Positions 9,931-28,100 are shown, numbered from the stretch's first letter. The stretch: DNA of 64,000 nucleotides from Sarcophilus harrisii (GCF_902635505.1 NC_045429.1:429067669-429131668), one strand, 5' to 3'. Notes: generated by a model from the sequence alone, not told the origin. Program-made: numbers and translations.

Positions 9931-10690
9931 AAGATTAATTTCAAGGAATTCAACATGGACAATTTTTTTTTACATGGGAAATGTAAGATTGACAATAGGG
10001 TAGCTGAAAAGAAAGATTGGCTCAGAGTTAAAGGAAAAATAGTAATGTTATACAAATGAGGTGCGAAGAAAGAATAGACACAGAGGCATTAGAGGGAGGC
10101 AGAGGGCTCATGGTTCTGAAATCCTCACATCGGGAATGAATTAAAAGGGAACACTACATAGGTGGCATGAAGGGTACAGCACCCTCCAAAATCTATGAAT
10201 AAGGGTGGGGAGGAGGGATGGGCAGATGGAAAAGCAAAGAGTAAGGGAAGACAAGGAAGGGGTTCATGGATGGGGGGAGGTAAAGTAATAGCAAGGCAGA
10301 TTAGGGAGCGGAATTAAAGCAGAGTGCAGGGATAGAAAAGATGCGTATGTACGGGGGAGGTCATGGTGTATGTATATATCTACATAAGTATACATAAAAA
10401 TATCCTTACCATAGCCTGCTTGGGAATAGGGGAGGGAGAATAAAGTAAAAAAGGTGTGCAGCAGAGAACAAAAGAATTTTACAAGAAAATAAAGATGGAC
10501 AGTCATGAATATAATTTCTTCTAATAATATGAATATATACTTTCTTGAACTGTTAACTTATTGCTATATATTTTGAATCCCCCCGATGTTATACTGGGCA
10601 CATAAAAATATTCTCTTTTATTTTGTTTTGTTTTGTATTCCTTTTCTGTTTTTCTTTTATTTTATATATATATATATATATATTTTTTTT
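9931..10690. other. Intergenic, A/T-rich
   Basis: No gene recognised. It contains a (TA)n microsatellite at about 10663-10682 and a T-rich tract that forms the tail of the SINE beginning near 10690. Small open frames here have no recognisable similarity. Confidence 0.4.
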
Positions 10691-10845
10691 TTTCCCTCCC
10701 CCTGAGGTAATTAGGGTTAAGTGACTTGCCCAGGGTCACACAATCAGAACATGTTAAGTGTTTGAGGCCAAATTTGAACTCAGGTCCTCCTAACTAAAGG
10801 GCTGGTGCTCTGCTTTCTACATCAGCTAGCTGACCCCTAAATAAA
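10684..10845 (-). mobile_element. tRNA-derived SINE (WALLSI/MIR-like), minus
   Basis: Poly-T followed by 'gggttaagtgacttgcccag', 'ggtcacacaatcagaac' and 'gctggtgctctgctttctac' is the reverse complement of the common marsupial SINE seen on the plus strand at 23925-24065. Confidence 0.75.
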
Positions 10846-10929
10846 ATATTTTTAAAATACATTTTGTGTTAAAAAATAAAAACAAAAAGGCATTAAAAAG
10901 AAAAAACTAAATACAGACAAATGGACTAA

Positions 10930-11445
10930 GGTGATCTTTTTAAGGTCCTTTTCCTAGCTCTAAGATTGTGACCTTAAGTCACAACCTTTGGGACGTGGTT
11001 AGAATATGAGCTTCAGTTTCCTCATCTGCAAAATTAGATTTGGTTCCAGGTGCAAATTTTGTAATCCTACATTTCCCTTTCCTCAACAAACCCTCTGGTT
11101 TTGCAGGTGATAGGGCATAGAGAAATTAAACTAGTCCAAACTTGCATAGGTGGGAAGAACCCAGATCTTAAAATTCTCAACTTAAAGTGAAGAAGGGACC
11201 TGAAATGTCTTTCTCGTTCCACCTTTTCATTTTACAAATGAAACTAAGATGTGAAAAGGTTAATGAGGGTGGTAAGGACATTCATAATCGAAATTCTTTT
11301 CACATATGGACACATCTGGCCCTTACAATAACTCTATCTGTAAATTCTCTTATTATCCCCATTTTGCAGATGAGAGAACTGCGACTAAGTGACCTGTACC
11401 CCCAAATCCCAGAGTTAATAATAATAGCAGAGAGCCAGACTCATG
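10930..11445. mobile_element. MIR fragments, both orientations
   Basis: 'gcttcagtttcctcatctgc' near 11010 (+) and 'cccattttgcagatgagaga' near 11358 (-) mark old MIR copies between NLE1 and FNDC8. Confidence 0.5.
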
Positions 11446-11548
11446 ACTCAATATACATTCTTTAATCTTTACAATTTCTCTCTCTGATTCTGGCTGTCCC
11501 CCTCACGTCAAATCCAGTACCCTGGGGGCCCAATTGAGTTTATAGCTC

Positions 11549-11554
11549 TTTAAT
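11549..11554 (-). terminator. FNDC8: Possible FNDC8 poly(A) signal ATTAAA
   Basis: On the minus strand ATTAAA lies about 290 bases past the FNDC8 stop. No AATAAA is nearer. The intervening GC-rich stretch 11555-11844 would be the 3' UTR. Confidence 0.4.
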
Positions 11555-11844
11555 GGGAACCCTCTCCCCTGTAAGGCCAGGTCTGAGGGGAAGGGGCTTG
11601 CCAGAAGCTATGGCCAGTGGCTCAGCCTGGCTGCTGGCCAGCTTGAGGCTTGAGATAAGCGGGGTACCCAGCTGGGCCAACTCCCTGCCAGGGACCCGAG
11701 GGGCAGGAAGCCAGAACAGTCCAGGGCTGTGGGCGCCCAGAGAAGGGGCTCATCAGGGCCATGCTCTGTGTTGGTGCTGGACGTGGCTCCTGAGGGGCCC
11801 CGAGCAGGGCCCGAATAAAGATGTGAATGGCTGGGGGCCCCCTC

Positions 11845-17385
<5,541 letters not shown>

Positions 17386-17491
17386 CTGGCCTTCACCAAG
17401 TCAGACCAAGAGGCTCAGTCACCTGGAAGCAGAAAACCAAGTGTCAGTGGAGCCTCTGCAGCCCTTGATTTTTGGGGGGGTGACTAAAGAG

Positions 17492-17567
17492 TGATGTCAC
17501 CATAACACCAAACTGTAACAATTAGGTTCCCCCGGCTCCCTGATTGGTGGCTCTTGACATGATGTCA
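17492..17567 (-). promoter_or_regulatory. FNDC8: FNDC8 proximal promoter: two CRE-like sites and a CCAAT box
   Basis: TGATGTCA octamers (one base from the CRE TGACGTCA) lie at 17492-17499 and 17560-17567, about 107 and 175 bases upstream of the FNDC8 ATG. Between them 'gattgg' at 17542-17547 reads CCAATC on the minus strand. There is no CpG island. CRE-like sites of this kind are common in post-meiotic testis promoters. Functional use is inferred. Confidence 0.45.
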
Positions 17568-17899
17568 CTGTAGTACAGGATAGCTAGGACAAGAGTTGGA
17601 TGGAAGAGAGAGAAATCAGAATACTTGGGGATGAGGGTGGGGACAGAGGTGAGGGTTTGGGATGATTGCATGTTTAAAATAGAGAAAATCTGGATTTTTT
17701 CTGAAATCTATGGATTTTCCTCATGCACATACAATTTATGGGGAGACCTATTGAATCATGTTGATGATGTAGGGGAAGAAATTCTGATCTAGGAACCAGA
17801 AGATTTGACTTTGAGTTTTTGTTGTCACTAGTGGTGGGTTCTTAGGCAAATCATTTCTCGCTGAGCGAGGGCCAGAATCATTATCATCATCACTGTCAC

Positions 17900-18155
17900 C
17901 AATGTCATCATAGCTAACTCACTTATATAGGGCTTACTGTGATAAGCACTTTCCCATTATTATTTCATTTGATCCTAACAACCCTGGGAAATAGGTGCTT
18001 TTATTATCCCCATTTTACAGATGAGGCAACCAAGGCATTACAGGAATAAATGATTTACCCAGAGTCACATGGCTAAGAAATGTCTGAGACTAAATTTTAA
18101 TTCAGGTCTTCCTCCAAACTCATTGTCCTATCCACAGTCCCACCTATTTTGGATT
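17900..18155 (-). mobile_element. MIR/THER1-type SINE, antisense
   Basis: 'atcatagctaactcacttat', 'ataagcactttcccattatt', 'ttatccccattttacagatg' and 'agagtcacatggctaagaaa' give a nearly full-length antisense MIR. It lies between FNDC8 and RAD51D. Confidence 0.7.
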
Positions 18156-18164
18156 ATAGATTAG

Positions 18165-18350
18165 GGGTCCTTAACCTTAACCATGAACTTGTTTTAAAAA
18201 TATTTTAATAACTATTTCAATAGTTATTGTAATCCGATATATTTTAGTTTATGCATTTAAAACTTGATGCTTAAAAGGCACTGTGGACTTCACCAGGCCG
18301 TGCCCAAGGAATCCAGGGCATAAGAAAAGTTAAAGAGTCCCTGGTTTAGA
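18165..18350. mobile_element. Old dispersed repeat, family not named
   Basis: 'taggggtccttaaccttaac' to 'ttaaagagtccctgg' with 'ttcaccaggccgtg' inside. The same family, in either orientation, hosts the two L1 insertions at 33.3 and 34.2 kb. Possibly an ancient DNA transposon. Confidence 0.4.
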
Positions 18351-18729
18351 GGCTCTCTAAGGTACAAACATTCAATAAATGTTTATGAGTATCACCTCTT
18401 TATGTGTGGAGCCACTCTAGCTTTTCTCTGGAGTTCTCAAAGTAATTTATAGAGCTATTCTGGTGTTGTGGGGATAGTTGTTCTGATTTTATAGAGGGAT
18501 GATAAAGGCTTGTCAGAATAGGGGAACAGAACCCTGTATTCCCTCACATACCAGAACCCTGGGGAACCTACAGCAAACTCCAATTTCTTGTGATAAGAGA
18601 GAGTGGCAGGAAAAATCCTCAGATAATCCACAAGGGCTCTAAAGGCTAGTAACCAGTCTTCATCCATTCATTTGTTCTGTCAGAAGTGTATGTGGAAGCA
18701 GTCCATCCAACTGGGTTCCAATGCTTATT

Positions 18730-18955
18730 GGCTATCCTAGTCACCTTAGGGGATTTATGTCACTTAAATCATTCCCATTCTCTGAGGGCTCTCCTAGTCA
18801 CCTTAGGGGATTTATGTCACTTAAATCATTCCCATTCTCTGAGGGCTCTCCTAGTCATCTGTGGGACTCATGACACTTAAATCATTCCTATTCTCTGAGG
18901 GCTTTCCTAGTCATCTGTGGGACTCATGACACTTAAATCATTCCCGTTCTCTGAA
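18730..18955 (+). repeat. 57-bp tandem repeat, four copies
   Basis: Units start with 'ggct' at 18730, 18787, 18844 and 18900 (periods 57, 57, 56). The first two share 'cttaggggatttatgtcact', the last two share 'tctgtgggactcatgacact'; all share 'taaatcattcc.attctctga'. Confidence 0.92.
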
Positions 18956-18959
18956 CCTA

Positions 18960-19435
18960 AATTCCCTCATCTGTAAAATTAGGGGACCAGTAGTTTTCAA
19001 AGGTGAAGTGCTGAATTTCCCTAGATGGGTTGTAGAGTATGTCCCCCAATTACTTATATAAAAGTGATTTTAAAAAAACAAAATTTGTGAGCAAAATGTG
19101 ATTGAGCACCACTGGGATCAAGATGTAATCTCTTAAAATTGTTCTGGATTATTAATGGCAGAAAATTCCTGAAGAGGGAAGGTCTACCAGATGCATTTGG
19201 CCAGCAATTCAGAGTGTGAAGGGGCTCCTCAAGCACTGAGAGATTAGGGTCACAGACTTCATATGTGGATGAACCTGGGTCTTCTTAGTTGAACCTTCTT
19301 TCTCTTTGCCTCAACTTTTCTAAGACATGTGCCAAATTATAGATAAAAGAATTTTTTGGGGTAGTGAGAGAAGGGAGTAGAGGGTCTGACTATGGGGAGA
19401 GCAGAGATTGAAAGGGGTGTCATGTACAGGGAAAA
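18960..19435. other. Intergenic, unassigned
   Basis: A short MIR core ('ccctcatctgtaaaattag') opens the interval. The rest up to the polypurine array shows no gene or recognised element. Confidence 0.4.
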
Positions 19436-19439
19436 GATT

Positions 19440-19949
19440 CTACAAGGAAATGAAGATTGAGGATAAGAGAAAGGAAAAAGGAAAGGAGGGAAGGAAAAAA
19501 AGGAGAGGGGATGAAGAACAGAGAGTGGAGGAAAAGATTTTAAGAGAAAAAAGGAAAGAAAGGGGAGAAGGAAGGAAAAAAGGAAGAGAAGGTAGAAAAG
19601 AGGGAGGGAATGAGAAGAGAAGATAGAAGGAAAGAGGGAAGGGGAAATGGAGAGGGAAGGGAAGGGAAAGATGGAGAGTAGGAGGAAAGGAAGGAATAGG
19701 ACAAAGGAGGAATGAAGAGGGAGGGAATGAGAAGAGAAGATAGAAGGAAAGAGGGAAGGGGAAATGGAGAGAAAGGGAAGGGAAAGATGGAGAGTAGGAG
19801 GAAAGGAAGGAATAGGACAAAGGAGGAATGAAGAGGGAGGGAATGAGAAGAGAAGATAGAAGGAAAGAGGGAAGGGGAAATGGAGAGAAAGGGAAGGGAA
19901 AGATGGAGAGTAGGAGGAAAGGAAGGAATAGGACAAAGGAGGAATGAAG
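19440..19949 (+). repeat. Polypurine array with 116/117-bp higher-order unit
   Basis: About 500 bases of almost pure purine. From 19600 a unit beginning 'gagggagggaatgagaagag' repeats at 19717 and 19833, giving three near-identical copies ending at about 19949. It lies 1.0 kb upstream of the RAD51D start codon. Long open frames on the opposite strand are repeat artefacts. Confidence 0.92.
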
Positions 19950-20199
19950 TAGATTCCTCAGCCTCTCTCTGGGTTAGTAGAAAAAGCCCTAGATAGTCAA
20001 AGGATCTGGATTCGGGTTTGATTTCCCTTAGGAAAATGTCACCCAGGCTTTACGGGTTAGTTCTCCTTTATTCTCCCTTTTTTTATTCTTTTCTTCTTTC
20101 TGGTTATACGTGCACATAAACATTTTAAAATACACCTTTACATATCAATCCTGTCGGGAGAGAGACAAAAGAGGAAAACTACGAGAGGCAGAAAACAGA

Positions 20200-21200
20200 A
20201 GACAGCCTCGTCTCCTCGGGCGTGTCTCGGCGGGCGTCTCTCGGCGCGCGCGCGGACGGCACTTTTCAGCCCGAGTCTAGCGGGCTCGCCTTGGATCGCC
20301 GGAGCCCGAGAAGACCGCGTCTCCAGAGCGGGTCCCCGCGGGCTCCGGCTCCGGCCTCTTCCGCTCAGTTTATGTGAATCTTTCCCGCTCCTCATCATTT
20401 TTGATGATATTTTTATCATTATACGATACACTCCATTACCCTCCTACCCAAACGTTTCCGCCCCCGCGGGTCCCTCCCCTCCCTCACGATCCCCGTGGGA
20501 CACGGAGCCCCCCTCATTGTGAAACGTCCTTCTCCCGCATCCCTCCCGGACCGCGTCCCAGCCCTCGGAGCCCCCGTCTTCGCTGGCGCTGCAGCCCCCC
20601 GCGCCGCCAGCAGGTGGGAGTGTGGGGCAAGGCCCAGGCGGGGCGCCGGGCGGGAAGGCAGCAGGAAGTGGGGGTGGCCGGAGCGGAGCGGGGCGCGAGT
20701 CGCGGGGGCGGGAAGCCGGGCGCCCTCCCCTCCCCCAGCCCGACCGGTCCCTGGCAGGGTAAGGGTGTGAAGCCGGGTGCCCGCCGCCGGGGTTGGGGGT
20801 TGGGGGCTGGGCCGGGCCGGGGAGGCCCCCCCTGCTTTCCGCCCCGCGGCAGGAAGGTCCCGGAAGGGAGCGCGGCTCGGGGATCGCTGGCCCCGCCCCC
20901 TCCCGGGCTGCGGACCCGGCCGGCGCCGTCACTCTTCGGTGCCCGAAGGATGGGCGTGCTCAGGGCGGGGCTCTGCCCGGGCCTCACGCAGGACGTGGTC
21001 CAGCTGCTGAGGGGCGTCGGCGTCAGGACAGGTAAAGGGGCTGAGGCCCGCAAGGGGCCTGGGTTCCAATCCTGCCCCCAGCGGAAGCTGCCGTGGGGAA
21101 GGCGCGGCCTTAAAGCGAGCTCCGGTTCTCTTCGGAAACTCGGGAGCCGCGCGGCCCGGGCCTGCGTCCGCCTCCGGTTTCTCTATAAAATAGGGACCTC
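20200..21200 (+). promoter_or_regulatory. RAD51D: RAD51D CpG-island promoter and exon 1
   Basis: CpG density rises sharply ('ggcgcgcgcgcggac' near 20243) and stays high to about 21200, covering the RAD51D start codon. ETS-type motifs CAGGAAGTG (20662-20670) and CCCGGAAGG (20859-20867) and several GC boxes lie upstream of the ATG. No TATA box is seen. The exact transcription start cannot be read from the sequence. Confidence 0.75.
20950..21031 (+). CDS. RAD51D: RAD51D exon 1 coding part, residues 1-28
   Basis: ATG inside the CpG island; encodes [20 protein letters not shown] and RGVGVRT, donor ACA G|gtaaag. The MGVLR.GLCPGLT start matches RAD51D of other mammals and fixes the start codon. Confidence 0.96.
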
Positions 21201-22107
21201 TGTCCCGCCTTTCTGCCGGACAGCCGGGAGCCCCGTGTAAAGGAGCTGCTGTTTTCTTTGTTCCTGCTTAACCTCTCCGGCTCCGCTCGTTTGTGGCAAT
21301 AATGGCACCTGGCAGGGTTGTTCCGGGGTTCCCCACACAGAGCGAAAAACGCGCTCCGAACGCCGGCCGTGTGGTTACTTAGACTCAGTTTCCTCATCTG
21401 TAAAATAATACCTTCCGGGTCATGGGTCAAATGAGTCTGTGAGGCGCTGTGCAGACTCTATGCTCATTATTCTTCCGATAGAGCGGGTCCGGTTCTGTTC
21501 TTTGTGATTGACAGCGGTGACTCTTTGTGATCCCGCTCGGGTTTTCTTAGAAAAACTGGAGTCGTTTTCCAGCTCACGGGACAGACAGGGAAACTGAGGC
21601 ACACGGGTGGTGACTGGCCCAGAGTCAGTCGCACAGCTAGGAAGGGTCTCCCGAGGCAGGCTCAGGACTCTGCGCACCGGGCTTCCAGCGGCCGTGGGCA
21701 GCTCCTCCCTGGTGGCGGATCAGGCCGAGGTCAAAGCGGTCCAGTTCCAGCTCTTCTCTGCCCCTCACTCACTCCCTGCGTGATCTTGGATAAGCTACCT
21801 AATGGTCCTAGACGTCAGCATCCTCATCTATAACTAGGCTGCCTTTTAAGTCTGTGATCCAAAAAGTCAAATCTTGTTTCCACAATTGTCAGTCAGGAAG
21901 ACGCGGATTCCGAGTCCCTTCTCGCCTCCCTGGGCAAGTCTCTTAACCCTGTTTGCCTCGGGACCCTCCTGTAAAATGAGCTGGAGAAAAAAATGGCAAA
22001 CCACTTATCTCTGCCAAAAACCATCAGCGGAATATGACTGAAAGTTACCTGAGCAAAAACAAGCATTTGTTTATTTTTACTTTATTTTTAATGATTTAAT
22101 TTAATTT

Positions 22108-22144
<37 letters not shown>

Positions 22145-25100
22145 GTGAGGCTATTGGGGTTAAGTGACTTGCACAGGATCACACAGCTAGTAATTGTTAA
22201 GAGTCTGAGTCTGGATTTGAAGTCAGGGCTGCTCTGTCTACTGTGCCATCTAACTGCCCCACAACAAACATTTATTAAACATTTTCTATATATCAAGCAC
22301 GTTGCTTAGGCTGGGTATGGGAATCCAAATAAAATGGTGATATTTGCATTACTTACTTAATAGATCATGAGGAAGATATTCTGTTTGTTTGTTAGTTTTT
22401 ATAAATCCTAAACAATGGCTTACATTTATATAACAATCTCAGGTGTCCCAAGTGCTACATTTGTTGCCTCATTTAATCCTGGCCAGCCCTATGAATGGAG
22501 TACTATTGAGTAGCTAGTAAGTAGCTAAAGTAACAATCAAACCCACATCTTTTTTTTTTTTTAATTTAATAGCCTTTTATTTACAGGATATATACATGAA
22601 ACCCACATCTTCTTGATGTCAAATCCAGTATTCTAACACAGTATCCCACTATCTGTTAAAACACTATGGAATTAGGAACAATTTTTATTCTATGTTCTAT
22701 ATTTTTTGGAGGCAGAACTGGCAAGTTCTCAGAATCTGCCCATTGTCCTCAACATAAACTTGCAAATGAACAAACTTCCTCCATAGTTGTCTCCTCCAAT
22801 GGAAAAGATTTTAGTTGGATTTGAGTTTAAATTTATTTTTATCCTTTTCATTTCATTTTTAAAAAAAAAGACTTTTGTTGATAATTTTTGTTTTTGTGTC
22901 ACAATGCTCTCTTTCTATTCTTCTCTGCCTTCTGGCTTCCTTAAAGATTTATTTAAAATCCTACCCTCTACAGGAAGCCTTTCTGAAGCAGCTGGGTATT
23001 ATTTCCTTCTTAAGCTCATTTTATAGATGAGGAAACTGAGGCAAACATGGTGAAGTGACTTGTCCATGTTTACACAGCTAGTAAGTGCCTGCAGTCAAGA
23101 ACATGGTACACTGTAATAACAATATTATAGACTGAGTAATTCTGACGGATGTGGCTCTTCTCAATAATGAGATGATTCAGGCCAGTTCCAATGTGTCTTG
23201 TGACAGAGAGAGCCATCTGCACCCAGAGAGAGGACTGTGGGAACTGTGGATCACAGCATAGTATTTTCACCTTTTTTGTTGTTGTTTACTTTTTGTTTTC
23301 TTTCTAATTTTTTTTCCTTTTTGATCTGATCTTTCTTGTGCAGCAATGAAAAATGTGCAAATATGTAAAGAATTGCACATATTTAACACGTACAATAACT
23401 TGTTATCTAGAGGAAGGGAGGGAGAAAAATTAGGAGGACGAGGTTTTGCAAGGATGAATGTTGAAAACTAACTTTACATGGTTTTGAAAATAAAAAGCTA
23501 CTATTGGGAAAAAAAAAGTGTCTGAGGTAAGATTTGAACTCGGGTTTTCCTGACTCTAAGAAGACATACCCAGCTCTAATAAATTGTTTAATTGTTGGAT
23601 AACAATAAGCCCTAATAAGTTGTTGAATTGACTTGTCTCAGTCAGGGTGGGGAGGGACCAACCTACTGAGGAAGAAAGCAAGTCTAGGAGTTTTGTGGGT
23701 GTGTGACCTCTCCCAATCTCAGGGAGGATGATGGGGTGGGAGGTTGGTGGGGGGCTAAAGGGAGCTTCATTTCCTTCATTCTGTGTCTTGTTTCAGTGGT
23801 GGACCTTGTCTCTGCAGACCTAGAAGAAGTATCTCGGAAATGTTCCTTGTCTTATAAGGTGAGGGCAAAAGTGCTTCTTTCTGGGACTGAGCTTGAGAGC
23901 TCATGGAGTTATTTAGAAGAAATCTGGGGCAGCCAGGTGGTGCAGTGGATAGAGCCCTGAAGTCAAGAGGACCTGAGTTGAAATCTGGTCTCAGACACTT
24001 AACACTTCCTAGCTGTGTGACCCTGGGCAAGTCACTTAACTCCATTTGCCTCAGGGGAAAATTTTTTGTTCTTTTTGCACTGCTTTTTTAAAGTGTATTT
24101 TATAAGTAAGAAATATGGGCAAGAGGAATAAGATGGTCCCCATCATCTTTGCATATTTTCAGAGCTCTTCCGAACATATTTCTCTTTCAGAATTGAGAAA
24201 GTATGTCTCCCCCTTTTTTCAAAAGTGGGGCACTAGGGGTGCAGAGTGTCGCATATACAACCAGATAAGGAGGTTTTGTAGGATTCTATTGAACTTCTTT
24301 TTTCTTTTTTTAATTTGTTATGTGGGTTAGCTCTCAGGGCAAAGGGAGTTAGAGAGAGGGTGAGTCTATTTTTGGAGATGAACGTGACATTAAAAGGGAA
24401 GATTACAATAAAAATAAGAGAACTTTTTTAAAAAAATTAAATGTCTTCTGTTCCTGAACCCATACCTGTCTGTGCTGTGATGGAGGCAGGCTTTAGTTGC
24501 TGTGAGGAGGGTATTGCTGGCCCAATTTTCATCTTTCCCCTTCAATGGTGCTGACCTCTATGAAGAGTTCAAGAGCTCCACTGCCATCTTGGCCACCGGT
24601 ATCGCAAGGTGTGTTCTGGGGAAGGGGGACCGCTCCCCGGCCTTAGCTTTTCAGACTTGAGTCCCCCCAGGTCCCTTTGTGGGGAAGGGCTTTGTGGCCC
24701 GGCAGTGAAGGCGGAGGTGACCGCCTGTAAGGATTCCCAGGTCTTCCGGCCACCAGGTCGGACATTAGACAGGAGAGTGTTTGTTCTGTTTTGGTGTTTC
24801 TCCAACGGATCTTCTGGAGGGCAGGGTCTGGACCCTTGTTGGATGACCTCTGGTGGGTCATAGTCCACCATTCTGAAATACTTGAATTTCAGGCTAATGG
24901 CTTTGAATGAAAATAAATTAAGGAGAACAATCCCTGCCCCCAACTTTCCAATTCAAGAGCATGTCTTAAGGAATAATTAGATTAAATCCAGAGCTGAAAT
25001 GTTCTGATTTGTTCCTAGGTGGGTGGTGAGATTGGGGATAGGGAGGAGTTAGGAGAGGATGGGGATTCCTGCCAAACCACTCTGTGAAATTTCATATATA

Positions 25101-28100
25101 CTTAAAAATAAGCCATACATAATAGAGGTTCATAGCATCCTACTCAATCCTCTTTTATCCCCATTGTTTTTATAAGGAAATGTTTTGGTGTCTTTTGGGG
25201 GGGCAGTCACCTCATCCACAAAATAGTGATAAGAAATACTTACTTCCTCTCAGGGTATCAGATAAGGAAATGTCAGTGTTTGTTGTATGTCACGTATATA
25301 ACAATAAAAAATATTTATTATTACTTATAATAATAAATAAATATTTTTTGAAGGACAGAAGGGAAACTGGTCTGATTATTAGTTCAGTTTTAGACAAATC
25401 AAGTTTGAGGTAACAACAGGACATCCTTCTATTGGTGTTCTTTAAGCAGACAGAAATATGAGATTGACAAATGTTTAACAACCCGTTTTCTAGAAAGAAA
25501 AAGTACAGACAATACTTTAAAGTTTATTTTTTAAGTGTATTTTATATATATATTTATTTTTAAGTGTATTTACATACATATTTTAATTGTATTAGTCTAG
25601 AAAAAAGTACAGACAACACTTTTAAGTTTGTTTTTAGTGTATTTTATATCTATCTCTATATATTTAAGTGTATTTATATACATATATATAAAGTGTATTT
25701 ATATATATATGTTTTAAGTGTATTATTATTCTAGAAAGAAAAAGTACAGACACTTTAAATTTATTTTTAAGTGTATTTTATATTATATATATATATATAT
25801 TTTTTAAGTGTATTTATACATATGTATATATTTGAAGTGTACTTATATATATATTTTTAAAGTGTATTATTATCTAGGTGGGGCAGTGAATAGAGTGCCA
25901 GACCTGGAATCAGGCAGACTTGAATGCAAATGTGACCTCAGACACTTATTAACTGTGTGAATCTAAACAAGCCACTTTATCCTGTTTGCCTCAGTTTGCT
26001 CATCTGTCAAATAAGCTAGAAAAGGAAATAGCAAACTGTGCCAGTATCTCTGCCAAGAAACCCCCAAATGGGGTCACGGAGAGTCATGACTGAAATGATT
26101 GGACAACAACTTCTAAATGCATTACTAACATTTTTTTCATTGCTTTCTTAAGTCTAGATACTTAACAGAACAACCCTGATTTGCAGTTTTTGCTGATTTC
26201 AGGGGTATAAATGCTCATACTAAATATTTAATCATTGGCTCCCTGTTCCAGAGCTTAGGGGAGAGAAACCTTTACATTCCTTTACTACCTTGGAGAGCAG
26301 ATGCATGAATATTTTTCACTTTCCAGAAGAAAGCAGAAAAGTCAACTTAGAATTTTGGGGGACAGTCACAGAAACAGGTCAAGAAGATGGTTTTAGGATG
26401 AGAAGATCAGAAGTCCCAGAGACTACAGAAAGGGAGAATTTTAAGGAATTAGTGTTAGAAAATCTCTGGTCCCTTACAGAGACTTTATAGGATAAAGCCT
26501 GAGAAAAGACCATTGATGAAGTCAGTAGTAGTTTTCATGATATTCTGAATTGAGTTCTGGGCTTAGAATCAAGAAAACCTGGGTTTACAAACTACCTTAT
26601 TACTGTGTGAGTCCCAGTTTCCTTATTTGTAAAATGCAAAGGTGAGACTCGTGGTCTCTAAGTTGCCTTCTGGTATTAAGATATGGTCCTGAGGAAGGAG
26701 CCGGGAAGGAATATTTCTTTTCCATCCCAATTCTTTGTTTTGTTTTTAATTTTTGTTTTTTGGCTGAGGCAATTGGGGCTAAGTGACTTGCCCAGGATCA
26801 CACAGCTAGGAAGCCTTAAGTGTCTGAGGCCAGATTAGAACTTAGATCCTGCTGACTTCAGGGCTGGTCTTCTATCCACTGTGCCCCCTCGCTGCCCCCA
26901 TCCCAATTCTTTGAAAGGTGATTCTCTCCTTTTCTCCCTTGCTGATAGCCTGGATAAGCTGCTGGACTCTGGCCTCTACACTGGAGAAGTCACAGAAATC
27001 ACTGGCGCTCCAGCCAGTGGCAAAACCCAGGTATGATGGCAGAGTTTTAACTAGCATAGGACCAACAGGGTTCTGGACCAGACACTCATATTACAGACAC
27101 TCCTGCTTTCTCCTGGGGTGGAAGGGAGGGCAGGAATGGGCCCTGGGGGGTGGGCAAGGAGAGGGAGAAAACACTGCTGATTTGCTCTTTCTCTGGGAAG
27201 TCCATACTTCTGGTTCTGGAATTTCCAGAAATGTGGGCTGCTGGCTACCCCCTTCCCATTGTGTCATCAGTTTGTCTTATGGACCACTTTCCTCCTCCCA
27301 ATAACATAACTTGTCCCAGGCTCAATTTCTGAGATAGATAGATAGATCATTCTATAGGTCTGTGTTTATATAAATCCATCTGCAGTTCTCTCCAGCAGGA
27401 TAGGTTGATAGGTAGACCTGCTACATATAAGCATTTTGAGAGCAGAGATTTTTAACTTCTCTCTTTATCTCCATCCCATAGTTTTGTGCTTGGTATATAG
27501 TAAGAACTTAATACGTGCTTATTGACTGATAGTTAATTAAGTGGGGAGGGGGTGGGGAGAAGGGAGGGAAAAAAGTTGGAACACAAGAATGAATGTTGAA
27601 AATTATCCATGCATATATTTTGAAAATAAAAAGCTTCAATTAAAAAAACTTTGAGTGGGTACCAATTCTTTGTTAGGCAAGGCTACAGGGGCCCTGCTGA
27701 TGAGGAAACAGAGCTGAATTTTGCCGTGGGCAGCAGCAATTTGGGAGGTTACATGAGTTGGCTGAAGTCTCTGGGCCCGATCTTCCCGGCTATATCGGAA
27801 GGGCTTGGGGAGTCTGGGGAGAACATGACCGAGACTGTCTGGAGCTTGAGCTCAGCCCACCTCCTTCCCCCAACGCAGGTGTGTCTCTGCACAGCTGCCA
27901 ATGTGGCCTACAGTCTGGGCCAGAACGTCCTGTACGTCGACTCCACGGGAGGTCTGACAGCCTCACGCCTCCTCCAGCTGCTGCAGGCCAGGACCGAGGA
28001 CGAGGAGGATCAGGTCGGGATGCGGAGAGCTTCTCTGTGGCACAAATACACTCTGTGGGACCAGTTCCTGGCCTTTAGGCTCCCCCCAAAAGAGCCACTG

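Noticed and set aside
18730-18955. Regular direct repeats that might suggest a CRISPR-like array
   Set aside because: The units are contiguous with no unique spacers, and the genome is mammalian.
19337-19936. A 199-residue minus-strand frame with internal protein-like repeats
   Set aside because: It is the complement of the polypurine array; the protein repeats are the 116/117-bp DNA repeat read in frame.
20374-21240. A 288-residue frame over the RAD51D CpG island
   Set aside because: GC-rich DNA lacks stops by chance. Only the part from 20950 to 21031, ending at a splice donor, is coding.
23925-24065. tRNA-like sequence as a possible tRNA gene
   Set aside because: It is the tRNA-derived head of a SINE present many times in the window, without a complete cloverleaf.
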